Below, in pieces: positions 1-9,815 of a stretch of 64,000 nt of DNA. Each line of letters begins with the position of its first letter. Position 1 is the stretch's first letter. Location of the stretch: positions 3,968,001 through 4,032,000 of the forward strand of contig OZ245874.1 in assembly GCA_965229335.1 (NCBI GenBank), given 5' to 3'. The stretch is from JAFKFH01 sp017307375 (lineage in GTDB: Bacteria > Pseudomonadota > Alphaproteobacteria > Ferrovibrionales > Ferrovibrionaceae). Below the pieces are notes generated by a model. The model searched no databases. It saw only the letters and a program-made list of their open reading frames with translations, and was not told the DNA's origin. A program made the position numbers and the translations under genes.

Positions 1-1
1 G

Positions 2-181
2 ACCCGTGACCAGCTCCTCGACCTCGCGCGAGGTCGCGCGGCCACCCCGTTCGACCGTTCGATCGACGTCCAGGTCAGCAGGCTGCGCCGGAAGATCGAA
101 CCCGACCCGAAGGAACCGACGGTGATCAAGACCGTACGCTCGGGCGGCTATATCTTCACGCCCGACGTCGCGCGCCTCTGA
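2..181 (+). CDS. OmpR-family response regulator, C-terminal fragment (5' end outside window)
   Basis: Only the last 59 residues are present; the reading frame is open from base 2 to a TGA at 179-181. They form the second half of an OmpR/PhoB winged-helix DNA-binding domain. Visible are the recognition helix (FDRSIDVQVSRLRRKIE) and the wing ending in VRSGGYIF, both standard for the family. The receiver domain lies upstream of the window. The stop overlaps the ATG of the downstream sensor kinase by one base (TGATG), so the two form a coupled two-component pair and this protein is probably the partner of that kinase. The signal and target genes cannot be read from this fragment. Confidence 0.92.
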   Translation, partial: TRDQLLDLARGRAATPFDRSIDVQVSRLRRKIEPDPKEPTVIKTVRSGGYIFTPDVARL

Positions 182-1536
182 TGCGCCGCTTCCTGCCGAA
201 CGGCATTGCCGCGCGGTTCGCGTTGACCGTGGTTGCGGCGCTGGTGCTGTTGCAGGCGGTGTCGGCGGCGGTGTTCTGGATCGGGCGCGACGAAGCCCGC
301 CAGAACTATCCCCCGCGGGTCCTGGCCCAGCGCGTCACCGCCGTCGTCCGCGTCCTCGACCAGACCTCACCATCGGAACGGCAGCGCATCGTCCATGCGC
401 TCGACGAACCCAATCTCGAAGTGCGGCTGCGCGATCCCAGCCTGCCGCCGCCGCAGCGGATGGGGCCGGACGGTGAGCCGGGCTGGTTCGGCGATGCGAT
501 CCGCCGCCGCGTGCGCAGCGAACTGGAGGACGAGCGCCGGCCGGTGCTGATCTCGGCAGCTCCGCCCCCACCCCGGCTGCTGGGGCTGGCGGCCGAACCG
601 CCGGCGCCGCGCCTGCGGATTCTGGTGCGGCTGGCCGACGGCCAATGGGTGGTCTTCTCCACCGGCGACGATTCGAGCTGGACCTTGCGGCTCGGGCTCT
701 GGCTGCTCGGCTCGGTTGTCGTCATCGGCGGGCTGTCTGTCCTCGCGGCCCAGCGCATCTCGGCGCCATTGCGCCGTTTCGCTGCCGCCGCCGAGCGGCT
801 GGGCATGGATGGCGAGGCGCCGCCACTGCCCGAACTCGGCCCGTCCGAACTGAAGACCGCCACGCGGGCGTTCAACCAGATGCAGGAACGGCTGCGCCGC
901 TTCGTCGCAGACCGGACCCAGATGCTGGCGGCGATCAGCCACGACCTGCGGACGCCGCTTACCCGCATGCGGCTGCGCGCCGACCTGATCGACGACGACG
1001 AAATCCAGGGCAAGATGATCGCCGATGTCGACGAGATGGAGCAGATGGTGGCGGCGACCATGGCGTTTGCCCGCGACGACGCCCGGTCCGAGGCCCGGGT
1101 CCCGGTCGACCTCGCCGACCTGCTGCAAAGCCTGGTCGAGGGGCAGACCGATGCCGGGGCCGAGGCGTCCTATGCCGGCCCCGACCATTTTGCCCTTGAA
1201 TGCCGCCCCGTGGCCCTCCGCCGCGCCTTCGGCAATCTCATCGACAATGCGGTCAAGCATGGCGGCGGGGCCCAGGTCGGGCTTACGGTCGAAGCGACCC
1301 AGGTAACCGTCACCATCGACGACGACGGCCCCGGGATCCCGCCCGAGGAGATCGAGGAGGTCTTCACGCCGTTCCATCGCGTCGACCGGTCGCGCAGCAA
1401 GGATACCGGGGGGGTGGGTCTGGGCCTCGCCATCGCCCGCACCGTGCTGCGCCGTCATGGCGGCGACGTTGTTCTGGCAAATCGCCCGGGCGCCGGCCTG
1501 CGGGCAACCGTGGTGCTGCCGCTGGCGACGGTCTGA
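181..1536 (+). CDS. EnvZ-like membrane sensor histidine kinase
   Basis: A 451-residue sensor kinase that should phosphorylate the regulator encoded just upstream. It has an N-terminal membrane segment (about residues 10-32), a periplasmic region of about 130 residues, a second membrane segment (about 175-195) and a HAMP linker. The HisKA domain has phospho-acceptor His254 in ISHDLRTPL. The HATPase domain has an N box (NLIDNAVKHGG), a G1 box (DDGPGIP) and a G2 box (GVGLGLA). All catalytic motifs look intact. The architecture is that of the EnvZ/RstB group. The periplasmic region is rich in Arg and Pro and shows no named sensor fold, so the stimulus is unknown. The start is fixed by the one-base overlap with the upstream stop. 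Confidence 0.93.
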   Translation: MRRFLPNGIAARFALTVVAALVLLQAVSAAVFWIGRDEARQNYPPRVLAQRVTAVVRVLDQTSPSERQRIVHALDEPNLEVRLRDPSLPPPQRMGPDGEPGWFGDAIRRRVRSELEDERRPVLISAAPPPPRLLGLAAEPPAPRLRILVRLADGQWVVFSTGDDSSWTLRLGLWLLGSVVVIGGLSVLAAQRISAPLRRFAAAAERLGMDGEAPPLPELGPSELKTATRAFNQMQERLRRFVADRTQMLAAISHDLRTPLTRMRLRADLIDDDEIQGKMIADVDEMEQMVAATMAFARDDARSEARVPVDLADLLQSLVEGQTDAGAEASYAGPDHFALECRPVALRRAFGNLIDNAVKHGGGAQVGLTVEATQVTVTIDDDGPGIPPEEIEEVFTPFHRVDRSRSKDTGGVGLGLAIARTVLRRHGGDVVLANRPGAGLRATVVLPLATV

Positions 1537-1563
1537 TCCCGATCGGCGCCTTGATCGCCTTAT

Positions 1564-2067
1564 TCAGGCGACCATGCCCGGTCCGGCCAGTTCCAACAGC
1601 ATTTCCAGCGCGTCGCGGATCGTTGCCTGGCGCACCCGGTTGCGGCCGATGGAGCCGTAGTCGCGCTGCAGATGACCGACCTCTCCGCCGCGGCGGGCGA
1701 CGGCAAGATGAACGCGGCCGACCGGCTTGCTTTCCGAGGCGCCGGGACCGGCGACGCCGGTGACGGCGACCGCGATGTCGGCGTTGCTGTGGACCAGCGC
1801 ACCTTCGACCATCGCCCTGGCCACCGGCTCGCTGACCGCGCCATGCAAGGCGATCAGCGCGGCCGGGACGCCGAGCATCTCGGTCTTGGCCAGATTCGAG
1901 TAGGTCACGAAGCCGCGTTCGACCACGTCCGACGAACCCGCGACCTCGGTCAGGCAGCCGCTGATCAGTCCCCCGGTGCAGCTTTCCGCGGTGGCAAGCG
2001 TCAGGCCCGCGCCGCGACAAGCACGCAAGACTTCTTCCGCCAATACGATGAGGGATTGGTCGATCAC
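1564..2067 (-). CDS. CinA C-terminal family protein (nicotinamide-nucleotide amidohydrolase, PncC type)
   Basis: A 167-residue stand-alone CinA C-terminal domain. In this family it deamidates nicotinamide mononucleotide to nicotinic acid mononucleotide in pyridine-nucleotide salvage. Diagnostic stretches are LATAESCTGG near the N terminus, VTYSNLAKTEMLGV in the middle and VAVTGVAGPGA followed by KPVGRVHLA. The N-terminal molybdopterin-binding-like domain of full CinA is absent, as usual for PncC. I chose the GTG at 2065-2067 because it overlaps the pgpA stop (GTGA). The longer open frame upstream only mirrors pgpA in another frame. It is the third gene of an ispDF-pgpA-cinA operon, a common alphaproteobacterial arrangement. 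Confidence 0.88.
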   Translation of the reverse strand: MIDQSLIVLAEEVLRACRGAGLTLATAESCTGGLISGCLTEVAGSSDVVERGFVTYSNLAKTEMLGVPAALIALHGAVSEPVARAMVEGALVHSNADIAVAVTGVAGPGASESKPVGRVHLAVARRGGEVGHLQRDYGSIGRNRVRQATIRDALEMLLELAGPGMVA

Positions 2068-2525
2068 GGCAGATACCTCGCGATGGCCCACAGGCACAGC
2101 CCGGCGACGATGCCGGCGATGACGTCGTCGATCATCACGCCGAAGGCGCGCGGCAAGCGTTCTGCCCAGCCGATCGGCCCGATCTTCGTGATGTCGAAGA
2201 AGCGGAAAAGGATGAAGGCGATGATCCACAGACGCCAGTCGAGCCCCGCCGGTACCAACGCGAAAAGTTGGCCCGCGACCTCGTCGATGACGACTTCCTT
2301 CGGATCCTTGAGGGCCGCGGTCTGCAGATAGACCTCGATGGCCCACAGGCCGATCACCGTTGCCGCCAGCCCGGCCGCCGCCGTGGCCCAGGGTCCGCCG
2401 AGCCAGAGGGTCAGAATGCCGAGCGGCAGGGTTGCGAGCGAGCCCCATGTCCCCGGTGCCTTGCGCGCGAGGCCGGCCCCGAACCAGGTGGCAACGATGC
2501 GGGCAATGCGAGCCTTGCGCGTCAC
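2064..2525 (-). CDS. pgpA: Phosphatidylglycerophosphatase A
   Basis: A 153-residue inner-membrane enzyme that removes phosphate from phosphatidylglycerophosphate to make phosphatidylglycerol. The family signature is visible: WFGAGLARKAPGTWGSL near the N terminus, then KDPKEVVIDEVAGQ with the acidic residues that bind metal, then FRFFDITKIGPIGWAE. Several hydrophobic segments alternate with these motifs, as expected for this small polytopic protein. Its ATG overlaps the ispDF stop (ATGA), and its own stop overlaps the GTG of the CinA-family gene, so all three are translationally coupled. Confidence 0.94.
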   Translation of the reverse strand: MTRKARIARIVATWFGAGLARKAPGTWGSLATLPLGILTLWLGGPWATAAAGLAATVIGLWAIEVYLQTAALKDPKEVVIDEVAGQLFALVPAGLDWRLWIIAFILFRFFDITKIGPIGWAERLPRAFGVMIDDVIAGIVAGLCLWAIARYLP

Positions 2526-3667
2526 GGCAGGCGCACCGTGGCCACCGCCTGCGCGGCGATGCCCTCGCCGCGGCCGGTGAAGCCGAGCTTTTCGGTGGTG
2601 GTCGCCTTGACCGCGACGCGGTCGAGGTCGACGCCGAGAATGTCGGCGATACGCGTCCGCATCGCTTCGCGATGGGGCCCGATCCGCGGACGCTCGCAGA
2701 TCAGGGTCAGGTCGACATGGGCGATGACGCCGCCACGCGCTGCCACCCGATCGCGGGCAAAAGCGAGGAACTGGTCCGAGGCGGCCCCGCGCCAGCGTTC
2801 GTCCGAAGGCGGAAAGGCCTGGCCGATATCGCCTTCGGCCAGGGCACCGAGCACGGCATCGGTCAGAGCGTGCAGGGCGACGTCGGCGTCCGAATGCCCG
2901 GCCAGCGCCCTGGCATGGGGCACGGCGATGCCGCCGAGCATCAGCGGACGCCCGGGCAGGTCGGCCAGCGCGTGAACGTCGAACCCCTGGCCGACCCGGA
3001 CATCCGGGTGACGATTGATCAGCAGCGCCTCGGCCCGGCGGAAATCGTCGGGCGTGGTCAGCTTGAAATTCGCCTCGTCGCCCTCGACCAGCGCGGCAGC
3101 GATGCCGGCGGTGGCGGCAACCGCCGCGTCGTCGGTGAGTTCCGGGCCGCCATGGGCCGCGCGGTGCGCCTCACGCAGGGCCTGGTAGGCGAAGCCCTGC
3201 GGCGTCTGCGCCCGCCACAGCCCGTCGCGTGCCGGGCCGGTCGTCGCCTTGCCGTCCTCAGCCCGTTTCAGCGTGTCGACGACCGGCAGGGCGGCGATCG
3301 CCGGGACCGCATCGATCACCCGTCCGATCAGTTCCGGCGAGACGAACGGCCGCGCCGCATCGTGCACCAGCACGATATCCGGTGCCAGATCAGCGAGTGC
3401 CTCCAGCCCGAGACGCACGCTGTCCTGCCGGGTTGGGCCGCCGGCGATCGCGGGCAGCAGGTCGAGGCCCGCCGTCGCCTCGTCGTAGAGCGGACGGTCG
3501 TCAGGGTGTATAACCACCGCGACCCGATCGACCCGGGGTTGGCCCAGGAACGCCGCGAGCGTACGCGCCAGCACCGGCCGGCCGGCTAGCCGGCGGTACT
3601 GCTTGGGCAGACCGGCGCCGGCGCGCTGGCCCCGACCGGCTGCAACGATAAGGACGACAACAGACAT
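2522..3667 (-). CDS. ispDF: Bifunctional IspD/IspF enzyme of the MEP isoprenoid pathway
   Basis: A 381-residue fusion of 2-C-methyl-D-erythritol 4-phosphate cytidylyltransferase (IspD, about residues 1-220) and 2-C-methyl-D-erythritol 2,4-cyclodiphosphate synthase (IspF, about 225-381). The IspD half shows the nucleotide loop VAAGRGQRAG followed by LPKQYR, and VLVHDAARPF. The IspF half shows the zinc ligands in GFDVHAL and AGHSDADV, and the C-terminal TTTEKLGFTGRGEGIAAQA. This fusion is typical of Alphaproteobacteria. The ATG at 3665-3667 is chosen over upstream in-frame codons because the conserved IspD N terminus begins there. It is the first gene of an operon with pgpA and the CinA-family gene, divergent from dusB. 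Confidence 0.95.
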   Translation of the reverse strand: MSVVVLIVAAGRGQRAGAGLPKQYRRLAGRPVLARTLAAFLGQPRVDRVAVVIHPDDRPLYDEATAGLDLLPAIAGGPTRQDSVRLGLEALADLAPDIVLVHDAARPFVSPELIGRVIDAVPAIAALPVVDTLKRAEDGKATTGPARDGLWRAQTPQGFAYQALREAHRAAHGGPELTDDAAVAATAGIAAALVEGDEANFKLTTPDDFRRAEALLINRHPDVRVGQGFDVHALADLPGRPLMLGGIAVPHARALAGHSDADVALHALTDAVLGALAEGDIGQAFPPSDERWRGAASDQFLAFARDRVAARGGVIAHVDLTLICERPRIGPHREAMRTRIADILGVDLDRVAVKATTTEKLGFTGRGEGIAAQAVATVRLP

Positions 3668-3748
3668 GGCGCGGACTAAACCCGGTTCCGGGGCCTGCCG
3701 CAAGGCGGAGCGCCCGGACCGCCCGATTGGACGGACGCCGGAACGATA

Positions 3749-3777
3749 TTGCATCGCAACAAGAACCCGGCTATCGT
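3749..3777 (+). promoter_or_regulatory. Possible sigma-70-type promoter for dusB-ntrBC
   Basis: TTGCAT (3749-3754) and TATCGT (3772-3777) are separated by exactly 17 bp in the divergent gap between ispDF and dusB. They resemble -35 and -10 elements and would start transcription near 3784. This is pattern matching only. Confidence 0.35.
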
Positions 3778-3814
3778 GCCTTCGAATTAATCATCTGTCG
3801 TGGATGCCTACATT

Positions 3815-4801
3815 ATGACCATCCGGATTGGCCCGATCACCCTGCAGGATCCGGTCATCCTCGCGCCGATGTCGGGGGTAACCGACCTGCCGTTCCGGCG
3901 CGTCGTCAAGCGCGCGGGCGTCGGCCTCGTGGTGTCCGAGATGATCGCCTCGGAAGCGATGGTCCGCGAATCGCGCCAGACGATGAAGATGATCCAGTCG
4001 GAGCCCGAGGAATTCCCGATGTCGGTGCAGCTTGCCGGCTGTGAGGCGCGGGTGATGGGCGAGGCGGCACGGCTCAACGAGGATCGCGGCGCCGCGATCA
4101 TCGACATCAACATGGGCTGCCCGGTCAAGAAGGTCACCAACGGCCATGCCGGGTCCGCGCTGATGCGCGACCTGGTCCATGCCCGCAGCCTGATCGAGGC
4201 GACGGTCAAGGCAGTCAAGGTGCCGGTAACCTTGAAGATGCGGATGGGCTGGGACCACCAGTCGCTGAATGCGCCCGAACTGGCACGGATCGCCGAGGAT
4301 TGCGGCATCCAGATGCTGACGGTGCATGGCCGCACCCGCAACCAGATGTATACCGGTTCGGCCGACTGGTCGTTCGTAGCGCGCGTCAAGCAGGCGGTCA
4401 GGATCCCGGTCGTGGTCAACGGCGACATCACCGGTTGCGACGAGGCGCGCGAGGCGCTGGAGAAGTCGGGCGCCGACGGCGTGATGATCGGCCGCGGCGC
4501 CTATGGCCGGCCGTGGCTGCTCAACCAGGTCGCGCGGTTCCTGCGCACCGGCGACCGCAGTCCGGAACCGCCGCTGGCACACCGGCTCGCCGTGCTACGC
4601 GACCACTACGAGGCGATGCTGGACCACTACGGCGTCGAATCCGGCGCCCGCGTCGCCCGCAAGCACATCTCCTGGTACTCCAAGGGATTGCCCGGCTCGG
4701 CCGATTTCCGCGACGCGGTGAACCGGCTGGACGATCCGAAGGCGGTGCGCCAGGCGATCGACGACTTTTTCCATCCGCATCTCGAGCGTGAGGCAGCATG
4801 A
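3815..4801 (+). CDS. dusB: tRNA-dihydrouridine synthase DusB (NifR3 family)
   Basis: A 328-residue FMN enzyme that reduces uridine to dihydrouridine in tRNA. Seen are ILAPMSGVTDLPFRR at the N terminus, the catalytic cysteine in INMGCPVKKV, LKMRMGW, the FMN-site VHGRTR, and GADGVMIGRGAYGRPW. It heads the classic nifR3-ntrB-ntrC operon of Alphaproteobacteria, and its stop overlaps the ntrB ATG (ATGA). The start is not certain. A GTG at 3800 would add five residues. I prefer the ATG at 3815 because the family's conserved N terminus begins there. Neither has a convincing ribosome-binding site. Confidence 0.93.
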   Translation: MTIRIGPITLQDPVILAPMSGVTDLPFRRVVKRAGVGLVVSEMIASEAMVRESRQTMKMIQSEPEEFPMSVQLAGCEARVMGEAARLNEDRGAAIIDINMGCPVKKVTNGHAGSALMRDLVHARSLIEATVKAVKVPVTLKMRMGWDHQSLNAPELARIAEDCGIQMLTVHGRTRNQMYTGSADWSFVARVKQAVRIPVVVNGDITGCDEAREALEKSGADGVMIGRGAYGRPWLLNQVARFLRTGDRSPEPPLAHRLAVLRDHYEAMLDHYGVESGARVARKHISWYSKGLPGSADFRDAVNRLDDPKAVRQAIDDFFHPHLEREAA

Positions 4802-5924
4802 GGCGCAAGGCGGTCGAGTTGGTCGGCGACAATCTCGCCCGCCTGCCGGAACCAGCCGTCGATCCCGGTGCCATCCTGGGGGCCCTGTCGGACCCGGTGC
4901 TGGTGATCGGGGCCGACACGCTGGTGCGCTACGCCAACCCGGCGGCGGAGAATTTCTTCGCGCTGTCGGCGACGCAGCTCGCCAAGCATCGGCTTGACGA
5001 TCTCGTCCCCAAGGACTCGCCCGTGGTCGCGCTCGCCGACCAGGTGGCGCGCTATCCGGCATCGGTCTCGGAACACGGCATCGAGTTGGCAACGCCGCGT
5101 TTCGCCACCCCGCGCCTTGTCGACCTGCAGGCCTCGGCCATCCCGGAGATGCCCGGTTCGGTCGTGCTGCAGTTCACCGAGCGCACGATGGCGCACAAGA
5201 TCGACCGGCAGCTGACCCATCGCGGCGCCGCACGGTCGGTGACCGGCATGGCGGCGGTGCTGGCGCACGAGGTGAAGAACCCGCTATCGGGCATTCGCGG
5301 GGCCGCCCAGTTGCTGGAACTGTCGGCCTCGGCCCAGGATCGCAACCTGACGCAGCTGATCGTCGACGAGGTCGACCGCATCAAGGCGCTGGTCGATTCG
5401 ATGGAGGTGTTCTCCGACAAGCGCCCGATCGAGCGTGGCCCGGTCAACATCCACCAGGTGCTCGAACACGTGCGCAAGGTGGCGCAGGCCGGCTTCGGCC
5501 GGCATGTCCGCTTCATCGAGCGCTACGATCCGTCGCTGCCCCCGGTGCTGGGCAATCGCGATCAATTGGTGCAGGTGTTCCTGAACCTGATCAAGAACGC
5601 GGCCGAGGCGGCGACCGAGCCGGGCTCGGAAATCATGCTGGCCACCGCCTATCGCCATGGCGTGCGCCTCGCCGTCCGCGGAACGCCCGAACGCATCCAC
5701 CTGCCGCTCGAGGTCACGGTGATCGACAACGGCCCGGGCGTTCCCGAAGACCTCAAGGCCCATCTGTTCGACCCGTTCGTCACCACCAAGCCCAACGGTA
5801 CCGGCCTTGGCCTCGCCCTGGTCGCCAAGATCATCGGCGATCATGGCGGCGTGATCGAATGCGACAGCCGCCCCCGTCGCACCGAATTCAATGTGCGGCT
5901 GCCCCTGCATGAGGTTGCGCCAGA

Positions 5925-5928
<4 letters not shown>
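4798..5928 (+). CDS. ntrB: Nitrogen regulation sensor kinase NtrB
   Basis: A 376-residue soluble two-component kinase/phosphatase that controls NtrC in response to nitrogen status, normally through PII protein. An N-terminal PAS domain (about residues 25-130) begins ILGALSDPVLVIG. The phospho-acceptor His157 lies in LAHEVKNPLSGIRGAAQLL. The ATPase domain carries NLIKNAAEA, VIDNGPGVP and GTGLGLALV. There is no membrane segment, consistent with cytosolic NtrB. It overlaps dusB upstream and ntrC downstream (ATGA in both cases), so kinase and regulator are translationally coupled. Confidence 0.95.
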
Positions 5929-7364
<1,436 letters not shown>

Positions 7365-7401
7365 GCTAGGGAAGGGCCGTTCCTGCTTCAGAGGCCCGCC
7401 G

Positions 7402-8667
7402 ATGCCCGATTACCTGTCCGCCCGTGCCGTCGGCATCGTGCCGCCGGTTCGCCCGTTGCGTGGCCGCGTCGCCCCGCCGGGCTCGAAGTCGATCACCAAC
7501 CGCGCCCTGCTGCTGGCGGCACTCGCCCGCGGCACCAGTCGCCTCGACGGCGCGCTGAAGAGCGACGATACCGCGCGCATGGCCGAGGCGCTGGCGGCGA
7601 TGGGGGTCGAGATCGCGGAACCGGACGCCACGACCTTCGTGGTCACCGGGACCGGGCGGCTGAAGGCGCCGGCCCAGCCGCTGTTCCTCGGCAATGCCGG
7701 CACGGCGACGCGTTTCCTGACGGCCGCGACCGCACTGGTCGACGGCACCGTGGTCGTCGATGGTGACGCCCATATGCGCAAACGGCCGATCGCGCCGCTG
7801 ATCGAGGCGCTGACACGGCTTGGCGTCGTCGTCGAGGCGCCGACCGGCTGCCCGCCGGTGACCGTCCACGGACGCGGTGGGTTCGAAGGCCGCAGCGTGA
7901 CGATCGATGCCGGGCTGTCCAGCCAGTATGTTTCGGCGCTGCTGATGCTTGCCGCCTGCGGCCAAGGGCCTGTCGCCGTGGCGCTTGCCGGCGAGAAGAT
8001 CGGGGCGCGTGGCTATGTCGACCTGACTCTTGCAGCGATGGCGCGGTTCGGCGCGGCGATCACGGCGACGGCGGATGGCGGTTGGACCGTGGCACCGACC
8101 GGCTATGCCGCCACCGACCTGCTGATCGAACCCGACGCCTCGGCCGCGACCTATCTGTGGGCGGCCGAGAAGCTGACCGGCGGCGCCATCGACCTCGGCA
8201 TCGCGCCCGACGCCTTCACCCAGCCCGACGCGCGGGCATGGGCGCTGATCTCGGCGTTCCCGGACATGCCGGCGGAGATCGACGGTTCGCAGATCCAGGA
8301 CGCAGTGCCGACACTGGCGGTACTGGCGGCGTTCAACAACCACGCGGTGCGCTTCACCGGCATCGCCAATCTGCGGGTCAAGGAGTGCGACCGGGTCGCG
8401 GCGCTGGCGACCGAACTCTCGCGGATCCGCCCGGGCCTGGGTATCGCGGACGGTGACGACCTGATCGTCACCGCGGATCGCACGCTCGCGGGCCAGTCGC
8501 TGCCGACGCGGATCGAAACCTATGCCGACCATCGCATCGCGATGAGCTTCGCCCTGGCCGGGCTGAAGATCGGCGGCATCACGATCCTGGCCCCCGGCTG
8601 CGTGGCCAAGACCTATCCGGGCTATTGGGCGGCACTTGCCGCGCTCGGCGTCGCCCTCGAAACCTAG
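7402..8667 (+). CDS. aroA: 3-phosphoshikimate 1-carboxyvinyltransferase (EPSP synthase)
   Basis: A 421-residue enzyme of the shikimate pathway that transfers enolpyruvate from PEP to shikimate 3-phosphate. Seen are PPGSKSITNRALLLAAL (shikimate-phosphate site), LGNAGTATRFLTA (PEP/glyphosate loop), the catalytic aspartate in DGSQIQDAVPTLAVLAAF, RVKECDR, and TYADHRIAMSFALAG. In the PEP loop the Escherichia coli sequence is NAGTAMRPL; here Met is Thr and Pro101 is Phe. The gene sits 37 bp after ntrC, separating ntrBC from ntrYX, which are usually adjacent. It ends in a 4-bp tail-to-tail overlap with the MBL-fold gene on the other strand. Confidence 0.93.
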   Translation: MPDYLSARAVGIVPPVRPLRGRVAPPGSKSITNRALLLAALARGTSRLDGALKSDDTARMAEALAAMGVEIAEPDATTFVVTGTGRLKAPAQPLFLGNAGTATRFLTAATALVDGTVVVDGDAHMRKRPIAPLIEALTRLGVVVEAPTGCPPVTVHGRGGFEGRSVTIDAGLSSQYVSALLMLAACGQGPVAVALAGEKIGARGYVDLTLAAMARFGAAITATADGGWTVAPTGYAATDLLIEPDASAATYLWAAEKLTGGAIDLGIAPDAFTQPDARAWALISAFPDMPAEIDGSQIQDAVPTLAVLAAFNNHAVRFTGIANLRVKECDRVAALATELSRIRPGLGIADGDDLIVTADRTLAGQSLPTRIETYADHRIAMSFALAGLKIGGITILAPGCVAKTYPGYWAALAALGVALET

Positions 8668-9659
8668 TCCCGGGGCGCCAGCCCGATGAACGGATCGAAG
8701 GGCTGCCAGACTACGGGCAGGCGGATGTCAACGTTGTCGCGGGCACCGTGCCGGGTCAGGAAGGCCATGGTGACGTCGAGATCGTCGAACTGGCGGGGCA
8801 GGGGCACCATCGGCCGGTCGAGCGGGATGGTGAAATTGTCCCAATGCACCGGGATCACCCGCCTGGCCTGAATCGCGGCAACCACTTCGCGCCAGTAGTT
8901 TTCCTGATAGTCGCTGCTTTCCCGCCCCAGCGTCCCGATGCCGAGAAAGACGACGTCGGCACGGACATCCTTCAGCGCCCCGGGCATGAATCCGGCGGAT
9001 GCGTTCACCACCATGGTGCGGCCGCCATGGCCGATGACCAGCGCATAGGTGCCGCCGTCGCGATAGTCGCTGACCGCGGCTGGCGGGTGCAGCGGGCTCT
9101 TGATCTCGCCGATTGCCCAGCGGCCGCCCGGCACATGGGCCGACGGCAGCAGGCGGACCTGGAACTGGCCGAAGCGCATGACCTCGCCCGGCTTGGGCAC
9201 ATAGATCTGGTTTTCGGGCAGGCCCCAGCCGCGCCCGACATTGGCCGTCGATTCCGACCCGATCAGCGTAGCGCCGGTGACCCGGGCGATTTCGGGTGCG
9301 TCCATCACGTGGTCATAGTTGGAATGGCTGACGATGACGGCGGCCAGCTTGGTGATGCCCGCATGATGCAGATGTGCGGCGATCACCTCGCGCGCCGGCT
9401 CGACCTTGGTGAGGAGCTTGAGGGGACCCGGCCGGCTGAAGAAGCCGTCGGTGAGGATCGCGGTCTCCCCATCGTCGAACAGGACCGTCGTGACCCCGAG
9501 GAACGTGGCGCTCACCCTGCCGGGCGATGCCGGCGCCGGGGGCATCTGCCGGTCGACATAAGCGGCAAGGTCCGGTGCCGAGGTGAGGCGATAGGCAAAC
9601 CAGCCGAGAATAGCGAGCAGCAGCAGCGCCAGCACCGCCACCAGACGAATAGGCGACAT
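8664..9659 (-). CDS. Membrane-anchored MBL-fold hydrolase with variant metal motif
   Basis: A 331-residue metallo-beta-lactamase-fold protein with an N-terminal hydrophobic segment (about residues 5-23) that could be an uncleaved signal anchor. The fold is indicated by TTVLFDDGETAILTDGFF, the metal motif position SHSNYDHVMD, LLPSAHVPGG, and HWDNFTIPLDRP near the C terminus. The usual HxHxDH motif reads HSNYDH, so the second His ligand is Asn. The substrate is unknown. The ATG at 9657-9659 is preceded by GAAGGA at a suitable distance and starts the hydrophobic segment, so the 18 extra upstream residues of the open frame are discarded. It points away from ntrY and overlaps the aroA stop. Confidence 0.85.
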   Translation of the reverse strand: MSPIRLVAVLALLLLAILGWFAYRLTSAPDLAAYVDRQMPPAPASPGRVSATFLGVTTVLFDDGETAILTDGFFSRPGPLKLLTKVEPAREVIAAHLHHAGITKLAAVIVSHSNYDHVMDAPEIARVTGATLIGSESTANVGRGWGLPENQIYVPKPGEVMRFGQFQVRLLPSAHVPGGRWAIGEIKSPLHPPAAVSDYRDGGTYALVIGHGGRTMVVNASAGFMPGALKDVRADVVFLGIGTLGRESSDYQENYWREVVAAIQARRVIPVHWDNFTIPLDRPMVPLPRQFDDLDVTMAFLTRHGARDNVDIRLPVVWQPFDPFIGLAPRD

Positions 9660-9751
9660 GACGGCGACATCCTTCGAATCTGCGTCGGCGCCAGTATGCC
9701 CCGGGCGCGACAATCAGGCCCTCCCTAAAATGCCCACAGGGTGATGCAATC

Positions 9752-9770
9752 TTGCCACGGTCTGTGGTAA
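9752..9770. promoter_or_regulatory. 19-bp imperfect palindrome upstream of ntrY
   Basis: TTGCCAC (9752-9758) and GTGGTAA (9764-9770) form inverted arms with one mismatch around a 5-bp spacer. They lie about 45 bp before the ntrY ATG and about 95 bp before the divergent MBL gene. The symmetry suggests a dimeric regulator site, but I do not recognise the family. Confidence 0.3.
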
Positions 9771-9815
9771 GCATGCCGAGATGGTTGATGATTCGACTCG
9801 CTGTCCGGTGGTCAG

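Noticed and set aside
2360..3589. 409-codon open frame opposite ispDF
   Set aside because: Arg/Gly-rich shadow of a clearly conserved gene.
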